Shown piece by piece: positions 1 to 5,341 of a stretch of 5,635 nt of DNA. A model generated the notes under the pieces. That model saw nothing but the letters and a program-made list of their open reading frames with translations, made no database searches and was not told the DNA's origin. A program made the translations under genes and the position numbers. The first letter of the stretch is position 1. Each line of letters begins with the position of its first letter. The stretch lies in NCBI GenBank assembly GCA_026388495.1, contig JAPLJQ010000262.1, forward strand, positions 1 to 5,635. Reading direction: 5' to 3'. The DNA comes from Deltaproteobacteria bacterium (GTDB lineage Bacteria; Desulfobacterota; Syntrophia; Syntrophales; UBA2185).

Positions 1-1670
1 TCTTTCACGATGCCTGCAGCGTTCTCTTTAAGGGTCAGATAATCCGTTTTGGCGACGCGGTTAAGGGGTATCTCCCCCGCTTTGAGAATCTCCACGTGGG
101 AAGGGCGGGAGTAGGAGGAGATGTCTTTACAGGCCGCGATGACCTCTTCGGGCGTGATGGTCTGACCTTCCAGGCATTCCACAAAAGCCATGATATCCTC
201 GTTGAAAACCTCATGTTCCACGCCGACGACGGCTACCATGGCGGCCCTGCCCATGAGTTTTTCGTGGATGTGGTTTTCAACATCGTCCGGATAGACCTGG
301 TACCCCTTCGACTTGATGACGAGCTTGGCCCGGCCGACGAAATGAAGGCCCTGTTCATCGTAATAGCCGAGGTCGCCCGTATAGCAGCCGCCGTCTTTTG
401 ACACCGTCCTGGCCGTGTTTTCCCGATCATCCAGATAGCCTAAAAAAATCTGGGGGCCGGAAAAGCATATCTCTCCGATTTCGCCTTTCCGCTTCTGAGA
501 CCCTGCTGTTCCATTCGGCTTCATGACATCGCGGATGGTGATGGGGCACAGGGGAGAGTCATAACCGATACCGGACGCAAGCTCATCCACATCGGCATCC
601 ACATTCGTATAGGTGCAGAAACCCGCCGTTTCCGTAAGGCCGAGGCCCGTACCGATCCGCGGCGCCATCTTTCTCATCTTCACCAGGAACTCTCTGGAAA
701 CGGCCTGACCGCCGTAAATGACGAAGCGGAGGCTGGAAAGATCGTAACGATTATAATCAGGAAGACGCCATTCCATGTTGAACAGCGCCGGGATCTGCCC
801 GATGACGGTTACTCTGTGCGTCTCAATGGCCTCAAGGGAGAGCTTCGCGTCGAAGATATGGAGGATCACCGCCACACCGCCTCCGAAAATGATGGTTCCC
901 AGTTGTTCCGTCGTACATCCCACATGGGAGAGGGGAAGATTGATCAGCATCCTGTCGAATGTATCCAGCTCAAAGCCTGCAGAAAGGCCGATATTCTGGA
1001 TCAGGATATTCTCATGGCACAAAAGCGCCGGCTTCGGCGACCCCGTTGAGCCGGTCGTAAAGATGATCAGGCAGGCATCCCGCTTTCCCACGAGCCGCCG
1101 GGCCTTCCTCAGCCGGCCCGTGATAAGGCTCATGAGATAAACCTTCTTGATATCCTTGATAAATTCCGTTATTCCCACGGCGCCTTCCATGATCAGATCG
1201 GCTTCTTTCTGAAACTGGACCCAATGGCGGATCGTGGGGCAGGCCGCCATGACCTCCCGGATGATGGGCCGGAAATCCGCGACGACCGTCTTGCCGAGGA
1301 AGAAATACGCCTTCGGCTTCATCTTGTCCATGCAGAATTGGATTTCTTTTGCCTTCAGGCGCAGATCCAGGGGGGCGACAATGACCCCGATGCGATAACA
1401 GGCGTAGATGAGATAAATATGTTCCTTCAAGAGGGGCAGGCTCGTGGCGACGATATCCCCTTTGGCAAGACCGATGGAAAGCAGCTTGGCTGCAAAGGCC
1501 GATACGGACGTGTTAAACTGCTTCCAGTTTACCGTCTGGCCGGTATTGTGTTCAATGATAGCCGTGTCTTTAGGCCGCTTGTTTGCGTAAAGAGCCACAT
1601 AGTCGGCAATGTTGGGCAGGAGGGATTCATACATCTGTCTGCAGCGTTGATCTTTTTTATGATCCTTCAC
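1..1670 (-). CDS. AMP-forming acyl-CoA synthetase (ligase), C-terminal end cut by window edge
   Basis: Member of the adenylate-forming (ANL) superfamily, which activates a carboxylic acid with ATP to an acyl-AMP and transfers it to CoA in the cytoplasm. The 556 visible residues contain the family motifs in order: phosphate loop FTTGSTGSPKPAL (204-216), GLGLTETAG (342-350), YTGD (430-433), the hinge segment FVGRAKLVIKSKGYQVYPDDVE-like at 444-465 (hinge region around R447), and the A10 motif NRVAKTDY with candidate catalytic Lys541. The frame stays open to base 1, so only a short tail should be missing. The GTG start at 1670 is chosen because AGGAG lies 8 nt upstream and an in-frame TGA at 1685-1683 limits extension. 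The usual PKG after the P-loop is PKP here. Substrate cannot be told from sequence; fatty or aromatic acids are both possible. A promoter of its own lies upstream. Confidence 0.93.
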   Translation of the reverse strand, partial: MKDHKKDQRCRQMYESLLPNIADYVALYANKRPKDTAIIEHNTGQTVNWKQFNTSVSAFAAKLLSIGLAKGDIVATSLPLLKEHIYLIYACYRIGVIVAPLDLRLKAKEIQFCMDKMKPKAYFFLGKTVVADFRPIIREVMAACPTIRHWVQFQKEADLIMEGAVGITEFIKDIKKVYLMSLITGRLRKARRLVGKRDACLIIFTTGSTGSPKPALLCHENILIQNIGLSAGFELDTFDRMLINLPLSHVGCTTEQLGTIIFGGGVAVILHIFDAKLSLEAIETHRVTVIGQIPALFNMEWRLPDYNRYDLSSLRFVIYGGQAVSREFLVKMRKMAPRIGTGLGLTETAGFCTYTNVDADVDELASGIGYDSPLCPITIRDVMKPNGTAGSQKRKGEIGEICFSGPQIFLGYLDDRENTARTVSKDGGCYTGDLGYYDEQGLHFVGRAKLVIKSKGYQVYPDDVENHIHEKLMGRAAMVAVVGVEHEVFNEDIMAFVECLEGQTITPEEVIAACKDISSYSRPSHVEILKAGEIPLNRVAKTDYLTLKENAAGIVK

Positions 1671-1678
1671 AACGTTCA

Positions 1679-1683
1679 CTCCT
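1679..1683 (-). promoter_or_regulatory. Ribosome binding site deciding the GTG start
   Basis: AGGAG on the minus strand, 8 nt before the GTG at 1670. It supports this GTG over the in-frame GTG at 1679, which would overlap the site, and over the ATG at 1686, which is in another frame. Confidence 0.7.
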
Positions 1684-1715
1684 CATGTATTGTTGGAATG
1701 CACCGAGATCAACGC

Positions 1716-1743
1716 AGTACAGGAAAACCCCTTTTTGTGTCAA
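1716..1743 (-). promoter_or_regulatory. Putative sigma-70 promoter for the acyl-CoA synthetase
   Basis: A perfect -35 TTGACA (1743-1738), 16-bp spacer and -10 TGTACT (1721-1716, 4 of 6 matches) point toward the acyl-CoA synthetase gene. They lie in the 92-bp gap behind the small charged protein, so the predicted transcript would have a leader of about 40 nt. Seen by eye only. Confidence 0.5.
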
Positions 1744-1762
1744 GGAATTTGGGCCGAGACGC

Positions 1763-1987
1763 CTACTGAGGGCTCTTCTCCTCCCGGTCCACATGATTCT
1801 CTTCTACGGTGGAAGTCTGAGAATCAGCATTTATACCGGATATGCCCGGATCTTCAATTTGACTCTCCGGGTCTGTATCGGTCTTCGGCAGTCTGGCTTC
1901 TTTACGGCGGGCCGCTTTATCTACCTGCTTCTTCTGCCTTGCCTTTTCTCGCTGACGTTTCTCGAAGGAATATTTTGATTTGGCCAT
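1763..1987 (-). CDS. Small, highly charged conserved-type protein of unknown function
   Basis: A 74-residue protein. Its first 35 residues are rich in Lys/Arg (MAKSKYSFEKRQREKARQKK at the start, then more basic residues). The second half is acidic and polar, rich in Asp, Glu, Ser, Thr and Pro, and looks disordered. The opening MAKSxYSFEKRQRE resembles a family of short basic hypothetical proteins that I recall from proteobacteria; this is from memory, not a search. The basic half could form a helix and bind nucleic acid, but that is a guess. It lies 118 bp downstream of the cold-shock gene with a terminator between them, so it probably has its own promoter, though none is obvious. The ribosome binding site is weak (AGG about 12 nt before the ATG). 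Confidence 0.72.
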   Translation of the reverse strand: MAKSKYSFEKRQREKARQKKQVDKAARRKEARLPKTDTDPESQIEDPGISGINADSQTSTVEENHVDREEKSPQ

Positions 1988-2035
1988 TCTTTGATACCTG
2001 GGTTTACCTTTCTTTGAATCGTTACAAAAAATTAC

Positions 2036-2088
2036 TTAAAAAAGAAAGAGGCATTCCACAATACTCTTCGTTTAATGGACTGCCTCTT
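2036..2088 (-). terminator. Intrinsic terminator of the cold-shock gene
   Basis: On the minus strand AAGAGGCA pairs with TGCCTCTT (8 bp). After a one-base mismatch on each side the stem continues with TCCA/TGGA. The stem is followed by TTTCTTTTTT. It starts 17 nt after the cold-shock stop codon. Confidence 0.82.
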
Positions 2089-2105
2089 CTGTTTCTCAGA
2101 CGAAC

Positions 2106-2306
2106 TTATATGGGCTTTACGTTTTCCGCCGCCGGGCCTTTATTGCCCTCCACAACGTCGAAACTCACACGCTGGCCCTCATGTAACGTCTTGAAGCCGC
2201 CGGCCTGAATGGCGCTGTAATGAACGAACACATCACCGCCGTCATCCTTTTCGATGAACCCGAAGCCTTTATGTTCATTAAACCATTTTACTTTACCTTC
2301 TGGCAT
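2106..2306 (-). CDS. CspA-family cold-shock domain protein
   Basis: A complete 66-residue single cold-shock domain, the normal length for CspA-type proteins. These bind single-stranded RNA and DNA in the cytoplasm and act as RNA chaperones. Both nucleic-acid-binding motifs are intact: RNP1 as KGFGFIEKD (residues 13-21) and RNP2 as VFVHYSAI (26-33), with the typical N-terminal GKVKWFNEHKG. The ATG at 2306 has GGAGG 9 nt upstream. The leader holds a terminator-like hairpin and a promoter about 170 nt upstream, and a terminator follows the gene, so it appears to be a single-gene unit. Whether it is cold-induced cannot be read from the sequence; many paralogues are constitutive. Confidence 0.96.
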   Translation of the reverse strand: MPEGKVKWFNEHKGFGFIEKDDGGDVFVHYSAIQAGGFKTLHEGQRVSFDVVEGNKGPAAENVKPI

Positions 2307-2476
2307 CGCTTATATCCTCCTTTCTTAAATTTTCTTAGAGTCGGATTAACACGCTGACAGAAAGAAAAAAACCGCCAAGACTATAAAGAACGTGGCGGCA
2401 AACCTTTGCACTTCAAAATGTCTATATCCAACTGCTACCGTACCCTATTGACCAACACAACACAGATGAAGGGCAC
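2307..2476 (-). promoter_or_regulatory. Long 5' leader of the cold-shock gene, or a short separate RNA
   Basis: If transcription starts at the promoter at 2483-2511, the cold-shock mRNA begins near 2476 and carries a leader of about 170 nt. The leader contains the hairpin at 2365-2398. Long structured leaders are known for E. coli cspA, where they act as thermosensors. Here the leader could read through, or stop at the hairpin to release an RNA of about 110 nt. I do not recognise a known riboswitch class in it. Confidence 0.4.
2365..2398 (-). terminator. Terminator-like hairpin between the TrpD-like gene and the cold-shock gene
   Basis: On the minus strand CCGCCA (2398-2393) and TGGCGG (2377-2372) form a GC-rich 6-bp stem with a 15-nt loop, followed by seven T (2371-2365). 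It is the first plausible stop signal after the TrpD-like gene, about 125 nt past its stop codon. It also lies downstream of the predicted cold-shock promoter, so it may act as an attenuator. The stem is short and the loop large, so its strength is uncertain. Confidence 0.6.
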
Positions 2477-2482
2477 GAGGCA

Positions 2483-2511
2483 CCTATATTAAGAACATAA
2501 GGGAAAGTCAA
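2483..2511 (-). promoter_or_regulatory. Putative promoter for the cold-shock leader or small RNA
   Basis: -35 TTGACT (2511-2506), 17-bp spacer, -10 TATAGG (2488-2483). It begins 12 nt after the TrpD-like stop codon. No comparably good promoter was seen in the 58 nt between the hairpin and the cold-shock ATG. Confidence 0.45.
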
Positions 2512-2522
2512 GGGTTTTTTTA

Positions 2523-3641
2523 CTATAAGGCTGCCGCTTTTTCCAACAGCGATTCGAACCTTTGAAGGCCCTTGCCACCCGATGAGTCCTGACATGCCGT
2601 CCACTGTCTGAGCTTTTCAATGGCATGGTTGCTTTCGATCGATGCACGACCCATTTCCACGCCTTTTCTGATGCTGTCGCATTTACCTGCCGTATAGAGG
2701 ATGGCGCCCGCATTCAGGCAGGTGAAATCAATGCAGGCCTTATGCTTTTTCCCGGAAAGCACCTGTATAAAACGCACCGCCTCTGTTGCCGGGTCGCCGA
2801 TTGCGGCCATTTCTTCAAAAGGTGTTTGTTTTAAACCCGCATCTTCCGGTAAGAGGGTATATTCATTGCAGCCATTCCGGGTGAATTCGTGTACAACTGT
2901 TCCGCCTGACAGAGACAGCTCGTCCATTCCATAACCGGATTTGGCGTCTTTTCCATACACCACCATACCCTTTTCATAACCTATGGATTGCATGACCAGG
3001 GCGGCTTTGCGGACCAGTTTTTCCGTGTAAACGCCGCGCAGACCGTAAGTCGGCCTGCACGGATTGGCGAGGGATGCGGCAATATTCAACGTTGAACCGA
3101 ATCGTATCTGGCTGAGGATGCGACCGAGGGCGCCGGGATGCACTTTCGGGCTCATGCCGTTGAAAAGCCCGATGCCCGCCTGTCTTAAACTGTTTTCTAC
3201 AATACTGACATCGCATTCGACGTCTATACCGACGGCTTCCAGAATATCTACGGTTCCGCAAAGGGACGTAATGGCACGCGCCCCGTGGCGGACCATGTTG
3301 ATTCCGCAGGCGGCGGCGACAATGGCGGCGGCGCTGCTGACATTGAATGTCTTAAGCGCGTCCATCCCTGTGCCGGAATTTTCAAACAGGGAGTCGGGAA
3401 GATCGGGCGCTGAGTGAATGGTGTCGATTTCATCAATGGCCGCCCAGGCACCGGCGATTTCATCAACCGTTTCACCCTTGGCCACCAATGCAGCCAAAAA
3501 TGCGCCCTGTTGCAGGTCGGGCTGTTCATTCAGAAGAACTTCCCTGAACATTCCGTAGGTTTCATCTCTCGACAGATTCTCCCCTTTAATCAATTTCTGA
3601 ATCTTCGTTCCGAAATCCTTTATTTTTGCAGTGTCTGCCAT
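2523..3641 (-). CDS. Divergent TrpD-like phosphoribosyltransferase, substrate unknown
   Basis: A 372-residue protein of the anthranilate phosphoribosyltransferase (TrpD) family. The N-terminal helical part runs over residues 1-80. The PRPP loop reads SGTGMD (89-94; TrpD has GTGGD), followed by KTFNVSS (97-103). The KHGNR motif of TrpD is RHGAR (118-122), the paired metal-binding acidic residues are present (MDELS, D239 E240), and LNAGAILYTAG (309-319) matches the C-terminal family signature. By my alignment the Arg that contacts anthranilate in true TrpD is not at its place in RILSQIRFG (174-182), and GPLTNP has become ASLANP. PRPP-dependent transfer to a substrate other than anthranilate is therefore likely. 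The ATG at 3641 follows AGGAG with 5-nt spacing; an upstream ATG at 3668 lacks such a site. It lies 99 bp behind the dehydrogenase, with no terminator seen between them, so it probably shares the cobalamin riboswitch. Confidence 0.88.
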   Translation of the reverse strand: MADTAKIKDFGTKIQKLIKGENLSRDETYGMFREVLLNEQPDLQQGAFLAALVAKGETVDEIAGAWAAIDEIDTIHSAPDLPDSLFENSGTGMDALKTFNVSSAAAIVAAACGINMVRHGARAITSLCGTVDILEAVGIDVECDVSIVENSLRQAGIGLFNGMSPKVHPGALGRILSQIRFGSTLNIAASLANPCRPTYGLRGVYTEKLVRKAALVMQSIGYEKGMVVYGKDAKSGYGMDELSLSGGTVVHEFTRNGCNEYTLLPEDAGLKQTPFEEMAAIGDPATEAVRFIQVLSGKKHKACIDFTCLNAGAILYTAGKCDSIRKGVEMGRASIESNHAIEKLRQWTACQDSSGGKGLQRFESLLEKAAAL

Positions 3642-3740
3642 ATTCACTCCTTTATTTAATCCGTTCATGATTTTCTAATCGTTTATATCGTGAGTTTTTT
3701 GATACATTCATTTGCATGATGAGCAGCTCTTGCCGTGTGT

Positions 3741-4706
3741 TCATGGAGAGAGGAGTATCTTCATGCAGTCGCGTTTTTCAACAAGTTTCAGGGCATGTTC
3801 GAGATCTTCCAGAGGCATTCTGTGAGAAACAAGATCTCGCACGGCTATTTTCCCGCTTCCGATATAGTCCAGGGCCTTCCTGCCATGACGATAGGCGCAT
3901 CCGTAAGCGCCTATAATCATCTGTTCACAATAATGAAACTGATTGAAATCGACCTTGATGCCGGACTTGTCCGGTGAAAGACCTGAAAATATGACAAGTC
4001 TCCCGCGCATATTCAGATGGGAGAGGGCCTGATGGTATGCGTCGTCAGAACCCACCGCAACGACGCATACATCAAATGTCATCGCCGGCGGTTTCAAGTA
4101 TCCGCGCAAAGGGGGTAAGCGCCTTTCATCCGTCTCTATGACATAGGGTTGGGCTTCCAAGGCGCTGGAAGCCCGACAGAGAAGGGTTCCTGCCGGTCCT
4201 GCCCCCCAGATCCCAATGCTTTCTCCCTTGCTCAGGTTTGCCAGCTCGAGGGCATTGAGGCAGCATGAAAGGGGCTCGGCGAAAATCGCCTCATCGTCCG
4301 TTATTGTATCGGAAAGAAGGATAAGGCTTTTTGCAGGCGCCAGGACATATTCCGCAAACCCCCCATGACGGTGGAATCCCATGATCTTCATGCCACTGCA
4401 CAGATTTTCAGCGCCGGCGCTGCAGTATCTGCAATGGCCGCAACTCGTGCCGGGATAAACATACACGCGCTGGTCTATGGAAAAGTCAGACACGCCTTCG
4501 CCCAATTCACAGACGGTACCCACCACCTCTTCACCAGGGACACGGGGAAGGATAAGATCCCGATGGCCCGTTCGTATCAGTTTCAAATCGGTCCGGCAAA
4601 GGCCGGTTACATTTACTCGCAACAGGACATCGCCCGGGCCCGGTTTTGGAATATCGATATCCTTGATCGTAAAGGACCCGACTTCTTCAACGACGACAGC
4701 TTTCAT
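3741..4706 (-). CDS. Zinc-type medium-chain alcohol/polyol dehydrogenase under cobalamin riboswitch
   Basis: A 321-residue cytoplasmic dehydrogenase of the zinc-dependent medium-chain family (sorbitol/threonine dehydrogenase-like). Visible elements are the catalytic-zinc Cys37 (GLCRTD), PGEEVVG at 57-63 where the family usually has GHE, four structural-zinc cysteines C89, C92, C95 and C103, Glu144 in AEPL, and the dinucleotide loop GAGPAG (168-173). An acidic ETD at 191-193 suggests NAD rather than NADP. The stretch between D193 and FDVCVV is roughly 25 residues shorter than usual, so the coenzyme domain is compact. The ATG at 4706 follows GGAGG closely; the in-frame ATG at 4760 lies inside the terminator hairpin and is rejected. 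It is the first gene after the riboswitch. The substrate is unknown; oxidation or reduction of a small hydroxy or keto compound is the family role. Confidence 0.92.
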   Translation of the reverse strand: MKAVVVEEVGSFTIKDIDIPKPGPGDVLLRVNVTGLCRTDLKLIRTGHRDLILPRVPGEEVVGTVCELGEGVSDFSIDQRVYVYPGTSCGHCRYCSAGAENLCSGMKIMGFHRHGGFAEYVLAPAKSLILLSDTITDDEAIFAEPLSCCLNALELANLSKGESIGIWGAGPAGTLLCRASSALEAQPYVIETDERRLPPLRGYLKPPAMTFDVCVVAVGSDDAYHQALSHLNMRGRLVIFSGLSPDKSGIKVDFNQFHYCEQMIIGAYGCAYRHGRKALDYIGSGKIAVRDLVSHRMPLEDLEHALKLVEKRDCMKILLSP

Positions 4707-4733
4707 GATTCCTCCGTAAGGCAACATTCCAAT

Positions 4734-4779
4734 AAAAAAAAGGGCTCCCATGGACAGCAACTATCCACGGGAACCCTTT
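4734..4779 (-). terminator. Riboswitch-controlled intrinsic terminator (attenuator)
   Basis: On the minus strand a 16-bp uninterrupted stem (arms 4779-4764 and 4754-4739, with only two G-U pairs) closes a 9-nt loop and runs into eight T (4741-4734). It lies between the cobalamin aptamer and the dehydrogenase ATG (28 nt on), the usual place for an expression platform. This indicates control by premature transcription termination. Confidence 0.88.
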
Positions 4780-4802
4780 ACCATCAGATTCCACAATATA
4801 TC

Positions 4803-4963
4803 CGCTTCAGCAGGTCTTCTGGCTCTCGGATCATTCAACAGGCTGCAGTCTTCCCATCAGGGTGTTCCCTGACAGTGACTTCTTGCCGGATTTGCAGCCT
4901 GCGTTCCCGATTACAGCGGCGGGACCGCCACGGATTTTCACCGTGTTCCGGGATACTGGAGCG
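4803..4963 (-). promoter_or_regulatory. Cobalamin (adenosylcobalamin) riboswitch aptamer
   Basis: Read on the minus strand, the classic conserved blocks occur in order: CGGTGAAAATCCG (near 4944-4932), GGCGGTCCCGCCGCTGTAA (near 4930-4912), the core around TCGGGAACGC (4910-4901), AAGTCACTG (near 4880-4872), ATGGGAAGACTGCAGCC (near 4856-4840), and TGATCCGAGAGCCAGAAGAC (about 4834-4815) followed by CTGC. An outer stem pairs CGCT (4963-4960) with AGCG (4806-4803). Known cobalamin riboswitches turn downstream genes off when adenosylcobalamin (or, in some classes, another corrinoid) is plentiful. The gene controlled here is the dehydrogenase and probably the TrpD-like gene. Confidence 0.95.
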
Positions 4964-4999
4964 ATGATTATGACAAACGATTTTTCTTACAGGATCGAT

Positions 5000-5028
5000 T
5001 CCATATAGGAAAAATCGGTTTATGTCAA
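5000..5028 (-). promoter_or_regulatory. Putative promoter of the riboswitch-dehydrogenase transcript
   Basis: A perfect -35 TTGACA (5028-5023) precedes an AT-rich -10 region: TATATG at 15 bp or TATGGA at 17 bp spacing. The predicted start near 4993 lies about 30 nt before the aptamer. Confidence 0.5.
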
Positions 5029-5057
5029 GCTCAGAAGGAAGAACGGAAAAAAAGTGC

Positions 5058-5067
5058 CACTCTTGAC
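5058..5067. repeat. Left copy of 10-bp direct repeat flanking the element
   Basis: CACTCTTGAC, identical to 5197-5206. The two copies bracket the palindromic element and may be a target-site duplication. Confidence 0.6.
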
Positions 5068-5196
5068 GAACTCGTAAAAAGTCGTCATTCCCGCGCAGGC
5101 GGGAATCCAGACGGAATGCAAATGATCGAAATTACTGGATTCCCGTTTTCACGGGAATGACAGAATATGTGGTTTGCAGTCTTTTTACGAGTCCAT
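5068..5196. mobile_element. MITE-like palindromic repeat element with dRS3-like hairpins
   Basis: About 129 bp without coding capacity. Near-terminal 12-bp inverted repeats are ACTCGTAAAAAG (from about 5070) and CTTTTTACGAGT (ending at about 5192). Inside are two 27-bp arms in inverted orientation (5084-5110 and 5135-5161) matching at 23 of 27 positions. Each arm is itself a palindrome of the form ATTCCC-N8-GGGAAT (5087-5106 and 5139-5158), the form of the neisserial dRS3 repeat; similar repeats are dispersed in other proteobacteria. The whole element can fold into one long hairpin or cruciform. Mobilisation by a transposase elsewhere in the genome is inference. Confidence 0.72.
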
Positions 5197-5206
5197 CACT
5201 CTTGAC
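5197..5206. repeat. Right copy of 10-bp direct repeat, overlapping the groES -35 box
   Basis: CACTCTTGAC, identical to 5058-5067. Its TTGAC forms five of the six bases of the groES -35 box. Confidence 0.6.
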
Positions 5207-5233
5207 AATTGAAATTTCGTGACTATTTATATA
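5202..5233 (+). promoter_or_regulatory. Putative groES promoter
   Basis: -35 TTGACA (5202-5207), with -10 candidates TTTATA (5226-5231, 18-bp spacing) or TATATA (5228-5233, 20 bp). The start would be near 5240, giving a leader of about 100 nt. No CIRCE/HrcA operator (TTAGCACTC-N9-GAGTGCTAA) and no sigma-32 CCCCAT -10 box is seen. Confidence 0.5.
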
Positions 5234-5324
5234 TAGATATACAAAAAAGTGGCCATAAAGTCATTAAGCAGTAACCATTCAGTTTCACACAGCAATCAAA
5301 ACGATCTTACAAGTTTTATACGTC

Positions 5325-5330
5325 AGGAGG
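5325..5330 (+). promoter_or_regulatory. groES ribosome binding site
   Basis: AGGAGG, 11 nt before the ATG at 5342. The spacing is slightly long, but the site fixes this start over the in-frame GTG at 5249. Confidence 0.75.
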
Positions 5331-5341
5331 TTAAAAAATAT

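Noticed and set aside
1224..1769. 181-codon open frame on the plus strand
   Set aside because: It is a shadow of the acyl-CoA synthetase, whose motifs are all on the minus strand, and it runs into the gene's promoter.
1690..2208. 172-codon open frame on the plus strand
   Set aside because: It crosses the small charged gene, a terminator and part of the cold-shock gene in antisense; its composition is not protein-like.
2307..2480. Cyclic-di-GMP (GEMM) riboswitch in the cold-shock leader
   Set aside because: A GCAAAGG-like string is present, but the rest of the conserved aptamer blocks are not.
2523..3641. Authentic tryptophan biosynthesis trpD
   Set aside because: Key PRPP and anthranilate positions are changed, no trp neighbour is present, and control appears to be by cobalamin, so the symbol trpD is not assigned.
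4707..4760. Longer dehydrogenase start at the ATG at 4760
   Set aside because: This ATG is in the loop-side region of the terminator hairpin and lacks a ribosome binding site; MKAVVVEE at 4706 is the typical family start with GGAGG before it.
4365..4967. 200-codon open frame on the plus strand
   Set aside because: It runs antisense across the dehydrogenase, the terminator and the riboswitch and has no recognisable protein features.
5084..5161. CRISPR array
   Set aside because: There are only two repeat arms, they are inverted relative to each other and self-palindromic, with no regular spacers.
5249..5341. N-terminal extension of GroES from a GTG at 5249
   Set aside because: GroES normally begins at MKFKPLRDY-type sequence, AGGAGG lies just upstream of the ATG at 5342, and the extension has no family similarity.
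5197..5341. CIRCE/HrcA operator upstream of groES
   Set aside because: No TTAGCACTC-N9-GAGTGCTAA inverted repeat is present; the CACTC in CACTCTTGAC has no matching partner.
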